This document shows, piece after piece, positions 33,281 to 45,400 of a stretch of 64,000 bases of DNA (positions are counted from its first letter, which is position 1; each line of letters opens with the position of its first letter). The stretch covers positions 90,021,137 through 90,085,136 of the forward strand of contig NC_132923.1 in NCBI RefSeq assembly GCF_047675955.1, read 5' to 3'. Made by a program: the position numbers and the translations under genes. Under the pieces are notes generated by a model that saw only the letters and a list, made by a program, of their open reading frames with translations, was not told the DNA's origin and did not search any database. The stretch comes from Chlorocebus sabaeus (lineage: Eukaryota; Chordata; Mammalia; Primates; Cercopithecidae).

Positions 33281-35160
33281 GTGAGGCATCAATTTGTGAC
33301 AGTGGGGGTGGGAAGATAGGGGGAGTCTCCGGGCTCACAGCCAACATTTGTGACCCCAGTGTTCATATGCAGCATCTTCATTTATGTCTTTGTATATTGG
33401 TTGTTTGTGGACAGGAAACCTCGTGTCGGTGTCTCTGTGCACAAAAGCAAGTTGGTATTTCAGGCACACCATGAAGACACTGATCCCTCTGCTCTTTCCC
33501 AATGTCCAGTCAAAATCCACTGTCAGTGGGTGTTCCAAACATGAGTGTATTCAGGTGTCCTCCTCACGTTAGGAGTATGACTCTTCAGAATTAGGTATTC
33601 TTCAGTACATTGAACTTCAGATGTGTGCTTCTCTCAATCATCAGGAATTTTACAGAGTCAGTTTGTCTCTCCCCATTCATTCTCAATGCAGCACACTGCC
33701 TTTTCTACTTAACTCAATAGTCAGCCATGTTGAATAATTCAAAGCTTTGCATATATTTAGAATTCACACGGCTTACTGGTCCTACCTTTCAAGCCGTAGA
33801 AGTGAAAGGTAGTAGTAAGCCTTTATAGAAAGTTTTACATCAATGTGTGTTATCTCCCACATTTTCCTGTCTTGCCCAATTAAATTTTTGCTGCAGTATA
33901 ATGTTCACGTATTAACATCTACTTTCCAAGTTGCCAAAATTCTTTATGTGCAGTGGGATCTCTATACCATGGTCCCACAGTCGACATAGCACAATGTTGG
34001 CAAAAAACATACAAATGTGAACAATAGACTGCCTTGGAAAGGAAAGCTCAATATTTATTGTGTGACCCAGCATTTGAAGGTTCCCAGTCTGTAAAATATG
34101 AAACACACCTGAAATAGCTGTTGAGCTGGACAGGTACACTCCAAAATGGCTGCTGTGGAAATCTGAAAAGCTGCAGGAAATGTCCTGTGAAATACAAATG
34201 CCGAAAGTGGTATAAATAGTAGTAGAAACAAGCTTTTTCTGAAGGAATAGTTCTGTGAATTCTTCAAATAGTGAATAAACTTTCATGCAACAGGCTTTAA
34301 GCAAATGTTTCTTCCAGATACACCTTCTCCAGCACTGCTTCATCCCAGAATGAGAACTTCTTCCTAAACACTGGCTGCCAGGCATGTTGCCGCCACTAGA
34401 GGATAGGAGAGCATCCCTAAGCTCCATTTCTAGCTCAAAACGAATATTTACTCTCAGTGAATTCCATTCTGTTTTGTTCATTTTAAAAACTTAATTAACT
34501 TCATGCAAATATAAAAGTATTTATTAAGCCTACCTCTGTGGGTCAAGTCCTGTGCAAGGTGATGAGAAACAGAGGTAAATGGTACTGTCCCTGCCTTGAA
34601 GACTTCACAGTCAAGGATGAAAATGTGTTGCACAGAAACACATTCTATGCTCCAGATACTTCGCTCCTCATTCATCCTTTCACTCACTTATTCACTCACT
34701 GAGCAGCTCTGTTTCTGGCACTATCCTAGGCACTGCTCTGTGACTGTCTGTGGATAAATCACAAATGCTGCGTGGGGGCCGAGGAAGGGAGGGAGACAGC
34801 CGGCAGGGCGTGAGAGGCACCTGGGCTCTGGCCTTAGCCTTGAGGATGTGGCAGACAGAGGTGAGGGGAGGATGTTCTCCGCCGTCACCACATGAACAGG
34901 GCTAGGACGTGGGCTGGACAAGTAAAATGTGGGTGAGGCATCAGCCCACGGAGGGCTTGGCTGCCTGCTGGGACACTGAGATACTGTCTTCCCTGATGAA
35001 GAGTGTGGGAAGGTCTAAGCTGGACTGTGGCTTCAGTGTGGAGGGAGGGCAAGCAGAGACCCAGAAAGGCCAAGTGAGAAGACTGAGGGATGGCAAGGAA
35101 CGACATTTCTGGAATACAATTAGAAGACTACAGGTTCCAGTGGATAGAGGGGTGAGGGGG
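33281..35160. other. Remnant of CYP4A intron 11, copy 2
   Basis: Collinear with about 5267-7130 of the intact gene (for example shared 'gggtgaggca' near 34931 and 'gaggatgtggca' near 34842). Homology breaks off near 35155-35165, ahead of where exon 12 should be. No gene in this stretch. Confidence 0.8.
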
Positions 35161-35164
35161 ACAC

Positions 35165-35775
35165 AGAAGATTTGTGGTTCCTCTAAAAGATAAAAACACA
35201 ATTACCATAGGATCCAGCAATTCCACTCCTGTGTCTATAAACAAAGGACTTGAAAGAAATGACTTGAATAGATACTTCTAAGCCAGTGTTCATGGCAGCA
35301 TTATTAGCAATAGTTATTAGGCAGAAAGATACCAAGTGTCCCTCAACAGATGAATGGGTACACAAAATGTGGTATATACATACAATGGAATATTATTCAA
35401 TCATAAAAAGGAATGAATTTCTGATACATGCTACAGCAGGAATGATCATTATAACAGTGTGCTGAGTGAAATTAGCCAGACATAAAAGGAAATATATTGT
35501 ATTATTCCACTTACAGATAGTAGAATATGCAAACATAAAGACAGAAAGTAGATTAGAGATTACTAGGTACTGAGGGCAGGCAGAGTAATTCCTTAAAGGT
35601 TACAGAGTTCCTCTTAGCGTGATGAAAAGGTTTTGAACATAGGTAGTGATGATGGTTGTAAAACATTGTGAATGTAATTAATGCCATGGAACTGTACAAT
35701 TAAAATTTGTTAAAGTGTCCTATTTTATGTTCTGTATGTTTCGCTAATTTTAAAAGTTAATATACACCGATTGGG
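35165..35775 (+). mobile_element. L1 (L1M-type) 3' end lying where exon 12 should be
   Basis: L1 ORF2 tail and 3' UTR: 'atttgtggttcctctaaaag', 'acaatggaatattattcaat', 'aatgccatggaactgtacaa'. Starts exactly where homology with CYP4A intron 11 stops. It resembles 12628-13447 but is not in a collinear position, so it is probably a separate insertion of the same family. Confidence 0.8.
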
Positions 35776-36870
35776 GGAAAAAATGGCTAACAGGAGGCAG
35801 GACTAACTTGCAGCTCCCACTCAGACAGACAGAGTAACCTATGGAGACTCACATCATGAATTTTTGCTCCAATAACTAGTGCAGGATACACCTGGAAATC
35901 CGACAGAATCCCCAGACCCTTCAAAGGAAGCAGATTGCTGTTGCAAGACCCTAGGAAACAGTCAAAAACCTGTGAGTGTCTAAAGTGTGAAAGGGGACTC
36001 CTCTGCCCCTGAACACATAAAAACTGAAAGTCCAGATCGAGGGAGTAGGATTTGACTTTACCTGGAGCTGGGATGAATTTAGAGAGCCAAGTGAAATACA
36101 GCGGTAGAAGCAGCAGTGGGCACTCTCTGTCCCCAAGGAAGCCATTTCTGACTTTGTCTCATAGGGGTCCCTGGGGAGGGCAGCCAGAGGAACTGGGAAA
36201 AGACCACACAAAGAAGGAAATTTCCAGCTGAACTTCGTAATAAATTTGACTGAACATGAAGTTTCCTGGACAGAACTGGGGGAGGGGACAAATCGGGAGT
36301 ACAGACACAGCACAGAAGCCACAGCAGATGAGGAAGCGTGAAACCTGAAAGCCCTGCTTGCTTTCTCAGCCAGGAGGCTGGTAACCTGGGGCAACTTCTC
36401 AGCCCTGCTCACCCACTGCCTGGAAATAAACTCAGTGCTGTTGGTGAAGCATAATGGAATGAGACAAGCTTTTTGGGCTGCATGGGAGCTAGGTGAGGCC
36501 TGTAATTATGGCTTTCCCTCCTTCCCTGGTAACCTGCATGACACAGCAGAGGCAGCCATCATCCCCCTGGAAACATAATTCTATTGGCCTGAGAACCACA
36601 CTCCCATCCCCCACAGCTGCTGCAGCAAGCTTCACCCAAGGAGAGTCTGAGCTCCGACATGCCTAACCCTGCACCCACCTGGTAAGTTTTTATCTACTAA
36701 ACTTTGTAGCCAAAGACAAAAGATATAATCTCTTGGGTGCTCTTTGGCCCCTCCCACCACCTGATCTTCCCTATACTACCACAGATGATGCTCTCTTTAA
36801 AGCGCCACCTCCTGGCTGAAGGCCAACCAACACAAAACAAGCACAATAAACAAAACTGCAACCCAGGACT
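35776..36870 (+). mobile_element. L1 5' UTR fragment
   Basis: Starts 'atggctaacaggaggcagga' and 'ctaacttgcagctcccactc', a primate L1 5' UTR of an older subfamily, running about 1.1 kb with no ORF1. Immediately downstream of the L1 3' end, the same arrangement as at 13448. Confidence 0.75.
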
Positions 36871-36874
36871 CTCA

Positions 36875-38000
36875 CAGAGTGAGAGAGGAAGCACGAAAGA
36901 CTGAGGAAGCCAGGCTCCTTTCAAACCCCACATTCTCAGGAACTAATCCCTTCCAGTTAGAGCAAAAACTCATATGCCTCTGCAGGGGGACATTAATCTA
37001 TTCATGAGAGATCCACCCCCATGACCCAAACACTGCCCACGAGGCCCAGACTTCCAACACTGCCACATTGAGAATCAAGTTAGCAACTAGAGTCTGAGCA
37101 GTGACACACCACATCCCAACCAGCAGGGCTGTTGTGAGCTGAGCAGGAAAGCCTCATAGGCCTGGTCTGGCATGAGCGCCTCAAGGACCCAGCCTCTCAT
37201 ACCTGCAATGAGACACGAAAAGGGAGCCCAGCCTGGCCACATCACCAGGCACCTGTCAGTCTCCCTCACACATGAGGTCTGCAGGCTCTTCAGGAAGCTC
37301 ACGGAGTAGACAGCTGTCCTGTAAGGTCTGGGAGGAGCCACAGTAGACAAATGAGTCTGGCCAGTGGAGAGGATGTTGGACCCCAAGCACTTCCTCCCCC
37401 ACACCACAGTCTTGTGGTGGTTTCCTGCCTCTAGCTGGCCACCCTGAGTGAACAGGGACATCCTCAACCCTTTCCACACTTGGTGACTGCCTGGGGGCTG
37501 TTTCAACACCCAGTCCCCTACTTCTCACAGCTTCACTGGACTGGTGTCCCTGCTGTGCCAGCTTCTCTCCATCTAGACCTGCTTCTCTTGCTGGATCTGA
37601 GCACAGCTGTCCCTCATTTTTAGCCCAGGTCCCTGAATGCCATAGACAGACCTTCTTTTTACTAAGATGTGACATCTTTTTCTGCTTCTCTGACAGGGCT
37701 TCTCCCGAAATTGGTGGCTGTAGGCAGAGCCTCCCTCCCTGTCCCCTGACCTCCCAAATCACTGGGCTACTTTAGCCCTGCTCTGAGAGGAGGCAGGAAA
37801 GAGCAGCCTGGACAGTCAGTGCTTGACTGGAGTCAGAGGGAGACGGTTGGGACAGAGAGTGGGCTGGGAACTTCCTGCACAGGATGTTCACCTAGTATCA
37901 GGTGGCACACGAGGGCTTGTGCTGGCCGTGATCAGAGAACAAAGGACAGTGGGGGCTCAGAATTCTGGGTGGTCAGCCATGGAGAGGTGCTCTAACCACA
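36875..38000. other. Downstream flank of the CYP4A duplication unit, copy 2
   Basis: Homology to copy 1 resumes here (matching about 9960 to 11100), including the distal half of the same reverse MaLR LTR at about 36875-37085. Compared with copy 1, about 2.8 kb that includes exon 12 is absent and about 1.7 kb of L1 sequence lies in its place. Confidence 0.75.
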
Positions 38001-39261
38001 GGATCCCACAGGGCATGAATGAGTGACCAAAAAGTGACCCTGCTCAATCCACGCAATGGGCAAGACTCAGGGTGAGTGCACATCTGTGCACATTCCATGA
38101 CAACATATAGACACACTCAGGCACAGCGACACCTGTATGTGCCCACTGCACACTCCACATTCAACCCACACACATGCCCAGGATCACAGGAGGCAGCAGA
38201 GTGTGCTTAGAGAACCGGAAGAATTAAATGGAATCCATCTTTGGTGCCCACCAGTGCCCAGCTTCCTATCTCCCTCCCACAGGGAGCCTGTCGATCGCTT
38301 CTCACACCAAAGCTCTTAGCTCCTTTCCACACTGACACACACTCTGAGAGTGTCAGTACTCATGATGAAGGCTTGGTCAAAGAGGCCAGAATCAGAGGCC
38401 TCAGCTCAAGCTCCTCCCAGATGAGTGTCTTACACGTTCTTTGCCTTCATACAGAAGTAGGAAAATGGCCCCCTCCCATCCAGCCTCCCAGGCCTTCTCA
38501 AGGCCTGATTTAAGCTGATTCAAGTGGGGGAGAAGGGTTCCTTTCCTCCAGGAAGCCCCCCTCTAATGCCACTTGGCCACCTTCCCCAGCTGAACCCTGG
38601 ATGCCTGGAGCACCACGTGGCTGTGAGACACAGACACTGACAACGGCAGGGGTGCCACAGAGACACATCTCAGGAGGAGCGGAAGACACACCAGTGATAC
38701 CATATCCCATATTTCTTGACTTCAGTGACCGTTACAAGAGAGTCTGCTTCAGAATCATTTATTGTTTTGTACAGTCTTCATTTAAGCAATTTTTTCTTAT
38801 GTCTGTTATATTCGAAACACACACATACAAAGTTAAACAAAGAAACACATCTCAGTGAAGGGGCAATCCCCTAAGCCATTCTTCTATTCAGTGGTATCCA
38901 GTCATAACCACGAATCTCAGGGCAAAACTTCCCTTGTGTTCTCTATGAGTCTTTCTAAGGTTGGAATGTAAGTTTCTGCTGCATTTTTAAGTTTGCCAAT
39001 TATAGGAGATAAATGAAGTTTCTTGAATCAAATAGGTGCTCACCAAATGTTTGTTGAATAAATGAATGATAAACATTTATAGGCACACATCTGTACATAG
39101 CACTGTCCTCTAGGAGTTGTCTATGGTAATGCCTACTCCCCTTCTAAACTACAAGCCTTCTGAAGGCAGGGTGCCCCAACTCCTCTACACCCAGCCCGGG
39201 GAGGGTGGTGCCCAGGGAGAGATCACAACCTGAGCTGTCTGGGGCCCCATTCTCATCAGAG
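38001..39261. other. CYP4B1 3' flank and 3' untranslated region
   Basis: Space between the CYP4A duplication and the CYP4B1 stop. The minus strand has a candidate poly(A) signal (plus TTTATT at 38758-38763, so AATAAA), about 500 bases after the stop, which would fit a mature transcript of about 2.1 kb. A MIR-like tail (CACCAAATGTTTGTTGAATA) lies near 39041. Confidence 0.55.
38758..38763 (-). terminator. CYP4B1: Candidate CYP4B1 polyadenylation signal AATAAA
   Basis: Canonical hexamer on the coding strand about 500 bases downstream of the TAG stop; I saw no closer AATAAA. Use in vivo is inferred. Confidence 0.45.
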
Positions 39262-39445
39262 CTACTTCCCAGACCCAGGGCCCAGCGGCTTCAGGTGGAG
39301 GTGGATGCCATTCTTGGAGCGCAGGACAAGCTGGAGCATCTTGATGGGCAGCCGTGAGGGGTCCAGAGAGAACTCAAAGCGGAGCAAGCACATGGCTGTA
39401 ACCACCTTCATCTCACTCATGGCAAACTGCTGCCCAATGCAGTTC
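39262..39445 (-). CDS. CYP4B1: CYP4B1 exon 12 (heme cysteine, stop)
   Basis: After a CTACAG acceptor: NCIGQQFAMSEMKVVTAMC and on to ...LGPGSGK, TAG at 39262-39264. Cys453 is the axial heme ligand. Confidence 0.96.
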
Positions 39446-42400
39446 CTGTAGCAAGCAGCACAAAGAGTCATTGTGCAATGGAGCGTCCAGAGTGACGGCA
39501 TTCAGTGCTCTTAGCAGCCAACAAAAGTCAATAACTGTTTTTGGATGAATAACTTGCTGATAGATTGGTTGACCTGGGCTTATGAAACAAACCTTGGGAG
39601 CATGGTGAGGGTCCCAGACCAGGTAGATTCACATGGTGGGGGTCTGGAATGGGGGTCTCTCTTGGAATGACTCACCTATCCCACCTACTTCCCAGGGACA
39701 GGAATATGATAATTGCAAGAAGGCTCCTGCATTAGAATCACCACAAACCCAGCATGATTCCCCCTTATTCAGAGTACCTTCTAATAGTGCCTCCCCTGTG
39801 ATGTCATCCACCCTCTCCTCCCCAGTCCTGAGGGCCTGGGATACTGGGTCTCTCCATACCTGGGCCCAGCAGAGAAGGGCATAAAGGCAAAAGGATGGCG
39901 TTTGGACGCATTCTCAGTGGAAAAGCGCAGAGGGTCAAAGACCTGAGAAGACAGGCCTTGCTTAAACACTCACCAGGTTCTGGCAGAGGGTGACCCTCCC
40001 AGTCCCCAACCCTGTCTGATCTCCCAGCCCATGGAAAGGGTACCTCAGGGTCGGGCCATACAGCACTGTTCCTATGGAGGGCATAGATGTGCATAGAGAT
40101 CAGGCTTCCTGTGGGCAGAACAGAGGTTGGTGACCAGGTAGTCCTAGGAAGCCAGGCCTACCTCCATATAAGGTCAGAGTCCCCTAGTGCCCCCTGGGGT
40201 GCCAGCCCCTGCTGACCACTGCCAGTGACAGAGTTCATGACCACACCCGAATCATCACAGTACTTTGATGATTATCATGCCCAGTTCCTGTACCCCCAGC
40301 ACTGGGTGCAGCACCTGACAGACATTTGTGAAATGAATAAACGGAGAATGAACCCCTCCATCATGAGGTAGAACAGGAAGGAACTATTAAACCTTTTCAG
40401 CTAACTGACTCTTGGGAAATTATTATTCATAATATTACACTGCCAACAGTAACAGCTATCATTCATGTGCTTACTATGAACCAGGTATAGGCTTAACACT
40501 CTTTACGAAGCTACCACATACAGTTGTGCAGGTTGTACACTGCACAGCATCATAGTCTATGTGAGTGATGCTCTCTAGTGCTCTTCAGGGCATGATCTGC
40601 ATGGTGGTACATGGCAGCCTTGGTGGACATTGTCTCTTTAATCCTGACAGCAGCCTTGAAACATAGATACTCTTCTCATCCCCCATTTTACAGAAGGGGA
40701 TATGGAGGCTCAGAGGTAGAAGAATTGATCAATATGTTGTGGGACTGGGATTGAGACCCAGGGCTCTCTGAACGCAAAGCCTGAGCTCTTCCCCAAAAGT
40801 GCAAAGATTTGACTAAAGGCACAGAGGGTGCCAGAGGAGCATGCAGAGGACTCCATTTCCACCCCCAAATCTACCCATCCCACCTGCAGGTAGAGACCGG
40901 CCATCCACAAAGGTGACAGGCTTGCTGAGCTGGCGGTACACCTGGGGCACAGGTGGGTAGAGGCGGAAGCTCTCCTTGATGCACATGGTCAGATAAGTCA
41001 TTTTGCCCAGATCATCCCTGCCAGCAACACAACCAGAACATTCTGGGAATGGGAAGCAACAGGATTTGGGAAGAAAGCAGACTCCAGCCCCAGTTTTCCC
41101 TCACCACCACCACACACTCAAGAGTCAGGGCCACAGGGTTCCAAGTGCCCGGGCCAGGCCTGGCATGGTGTGGACACTCAGATCTAAGGGATCTGGTTCC
41201 ACTTTTCTGCATCCCTTTCTCATCTTCACTGGTAGGAGAAGAAGGCACAGGACACTAACGATGAATGTGCACACAGCCATCAAAGACAAGGTCACCCCTG
41301 CAACTCTCAGGACCCCCAAAGATGCCTACAAAGGATAGTTCTTTAGGTTCCAACTTGGTTTCCCCTACTGAGTAGAATGAAAGAAACTGGGGCTGATACA
41401 CGTTGGTTGAATGAATCAACCAAAGTTCATGCATTGTTTAATGAGGTGAGTGTGTGTGTGTGTGTGTGTGTGTGTCTTTTCCCCTTGGCCACCAGGAAGC
41501 TTAGGCCCAGATACGACATCCGACTATAACTACTGGGCAATATTTTATTACAGAGTCCCCAGACTCCCCACTGGCTCTTATTTTTCATTTGCATTTTATT
41601 ATTTTATTGAATAAATGTCCTCTAAGTTGCTTCAAGCTCTAGATGGAATGACGTGAAAATAAAATATATATTCTAATCCCTGCCTCGGGTTGTGTTCACA
41701 TTGTTACCCAGCCTACAATGCCTAGCTCTCTCTCTTTGCCTGAATTTTAACCCTCCTTAGAAAGTCAATTCAAGCCTCACTCCTTCTCTCTGCGCTCAGC
41801 CTTCAGACCACGCGATCCTGTAATTTTCTCTCGCTGTTTGGTTATGTGAATTTGTCTCTCACAAAACCCCATGAGCAGCAACTTGGCTTCTCTTTCTCTT
41901 CCATTCTGCAGCCCTGATAGCACCTGGCATGTGCCTGGATACCCTGTGCGGGGGAATTCTCACATATGACCAACAGAAATGGTCATGAAGCTTCATACTC
42001 CAGGTCCTAGACCCTGGAGTTAAAGGTCAGTCCCCCTCAAGTGGATCTAAAGTTCCCCCACCGGCTCAGCATTTTCTGTACCCCTGCTGTGTGCCTAGCC
42101 CCCTGCTGGAGGCTGCTCAGGAGCCCAGAGATAAAGGCAGGGTGTCTGACCACAAGCAAAGGCCTGAGGGGAGCAGACAGCGAGCAAGGTTGGAGGAGCT
42201 TCTGAGAGACTCTTAGAGCTCACGCTGCAAAGAGAGGTCAAGGTCAATCCTGAAGTGTTCAGGAGTTCAGTCTTGGGCCAAGAAACAGGGGAAAACAATG
42301 GAAAGTTTTTAAGTGATGAAGTTTGGGGAAGTCTTTTCTCCTTCACCAGCAGGAGAGATACGGCATCTGGAAGCTGAGTATTGCCATCCAAAGGCAAGTA

Positions 42401-45400
42401 GCAAGGGACTGGCTCTCCTAGCTGTCCCAACTCTGTTCACCCCCACATTTCCACCTCTTTCTCTCCCAGCTCTCCCTACTCTATCCAGGAACCCAGAAGG
42501 GTAATCAGGTTCTACCTTCAGAAGAAGTTAGCACACAAAATAGCAGCCTCTTGTTGACAACTTTCTCTACATAACACATCTGAAAAGGCTCCATTTTGGG
42601 AGAATGGGCTCAGGGGTGTGTCTGTGCCCAGCCACCCCCCACCCCCCACCCCCCGCTGTCACAAATCGTATGACACTGGGGGAAACAAGACAGCCGCCGC
42701 CACCTCACCTGATTTCCAGGATGGTTCAGCACAGGATGGGCACCGCCCTTCCCAAGGGCTGAGCAGGATAAACTGGGCCCACCCTCAGACTCACTCACCA
42801 CTGGAAGGAGTCCTGGTCCCCCAGGATCTCACGGACCTCCTCTCTACAACGATGCTGGTGCTCAGGGTACAGGGCCATGCAGTAGAGAAACCAGGAGATA
42901 CCACTGGTGGTGGTGTCATGGCCTTCAAACATGAATGTGTCCACCTCAGCCCGGAGGTCTGCATCTGACAGCTTGCTGTCATCTTCATCCTGGGTTAGGG
43001 AAGGCATAATAGGACAGCTCGAAGTATTGGAGATGGGTAACAAGAAGAACTCATAGCAGTGGTTGTCAAATGAAGGTCTCAGGGAGGGAGTGAAAGCTTC
43101 TTTTCAGAGGGTGGATTAGGACCTTCCCCCAGATTCCCATCTTCCTTCAAAGCTCGGCCTGGATGCCTCCTCCTCCACAAAGCCCTCCCTAATTGCTCTG
43201 GCCAAATGACTTGTGCCTTGTCCAGCCCTGACTGTTAGTTCTGCTCACTGGGCATGCAGAATACCACCTGCCAGAGGAAGACATTTTGGTCAACATCTAC
43301 CTACTATCTCCCCTGCTGGACTGTAAGCATCTGGAGGGCAGGGCCAGGTCTTTCCCATCTCTGCATCCTAGCACAGGAACTGACCCAGAGTCAGAGCTCA
43401 GTGAGTTTCTAGAGTTGATGAATAAAGAACTTACAGAAGGAATGAATGAATGAATGAAGTCTAAGATTCTAGGATTCTACAACGCCAACATTTTGGGGGA
43501 TCTTAGAAGTCTAGAAATGTCATCCAGTCACTACCACATGACCTAGGCTCCCAACTCCACAGCTCAGGCACACACACCCTACACCTGCCCACCTCTGAAC
43601 CTTTGCTAATATGTTTCCTGGGACGAGGAACAGGTTATATTTGCCGAGTAAAGAGGGGGAAATGCTTAAGAGCTCCTTCCGCTGTCCTGGGAGGATGGTC
43701 TGAAGACCTCTCTGGGACCAGTCCTCAGGCGGTGAGGAATCATGTACTCACCCGGGCACCCAGGAGAATGTCCAGGAAGTCCAGGTGCCTCCGGTTCTGG
43801 ATCTTCTTCCGCACCTTCTCATCCTGAAGTGCTGCCTTCCGCTCCTTGATGACCTGGTCTGAACCGGAAGCACAGAGCGTCACTGCCTGGGAAGCCATCT
43901 TGTGTCCAAAGGGCAACTGGGGTCCTATAATAGGAGGGGGCAGAGAGGGGCCAGGAGGAGGAACCCAGGCTTCCTAGGGGTGAGCCTTGTTGGAAAGGCC
44001 CACCTGTATGGTCATGGGCCACCTGGCAGGCCCGCAGGAAGCGGCGGCCATGTGGGGTGAGCCAGTAGATGAAGTCATTATGGTAGTGGAAGGACACAAG
44101 GCGCTGCTGCATCAACAGAGTGAGATCGCTGACTGCAAGGTAGTAGCTGCTGTCCCTGCCAAGCAGAGGGTAGGAGGAAGGATTGGCTTAGACACTGGCC
44201 CAGGAGCAGAGCCAGAGCAACTCCATTCCAGAAATCTAGCCCCAACCACAGAGCATCCTGCCCTTCTTCTCCTGCCCTTAAGCCTCCTCGCTAAAGCCAG
44301 ATGTTTCTCCCCACCATGAGTAAGTCCTGGCTCCCCGCAAGCTAAGGCTCCCTGGGGCAGGACATTATCTCTTCTCAGGTCAGGGCCCAGGACCCCTGCC
44401 AACTCTCCCCTGTAATCTGGCTTTGGAGACAGTGTGGTCAGCCCCGAGGTGGCCCCTGACCTGTGGCCCAGGCCGGTGTCTCCTCTTCCAAAGGTGCACT
44501 TCATGAGCGTGTTCAGCGCCATGTGGCCCACATCGCAGAAGATGTCAAAGGACTTACCCTCCTGAGCCTTCTCTTCCCACTTGTCCTGGAGTCCAGGGAT
44601 AGGAGGCAATGTGGGGGTCAATTGGACTGGATGCTACAAGCTTCACTCCAGGACCCATAGCCTATCCTCCACCAGCAAGCCCCCTTCACCCACTCCCAGT
44701 CCCTGCCCTGCCCTCCATCCTGCTGGAATATCAGGATAGGGTAGGTAGCAATTTGGCAGCCTCTGGGCTACAGGCTCAGAGGGCAGGACCAGGAGGCAGA
44801 TCTTGCACTGCACACAGATGTTTTCTCCCAGTCAGGGTAGCTTCTAAGGGAGTAGGACGGCTGAGAGGTGGTGAGCGCCCCAGCACAGCGTGTGTGTAAG
44901 TAATCCTGGAGAGGAGTTTCCTATAAGGGGAAAGACTAGCCTGGATAACCTGGGGATTATCCAGCCCTGAGACTCTGAGCCTGACCTCTGACATCCCTCT
45001 TAGAGATGAGTTGTATTGACAGAATTTTGGGCAGTTGTGGTAGACAGAAAGTGAGGAGACACTTTTTACGTGTGAAAGCCTTTCCCTATACTCTCAAATA
45101 AAGGCAGTCCTCAAACCTGCTATGCTAGGAGTCTTGGTAAGTTCTCACAGAGACCCTTTGGCCTGGGAGGAAAGAGGGCTGGGTCTCCTGATGGAGACCA
45201 GGACCGGGCTGCCAGGACACTCAGAGATTCAGTGGCAGCGTGTGGCACATGTCAGCAGTGCAGGGATCTGGCACTGCTGTTGCAGGCAGAACAGGTCTTG
45301 GGGCTCAGCTATTCTCCTCACCGCAGAGCACCACCTGCTCTCCCCAGGACAAGATCATGGTGGAGAGGGGCTAGCCCAGCAGCCCACAGCCTCCACTACT

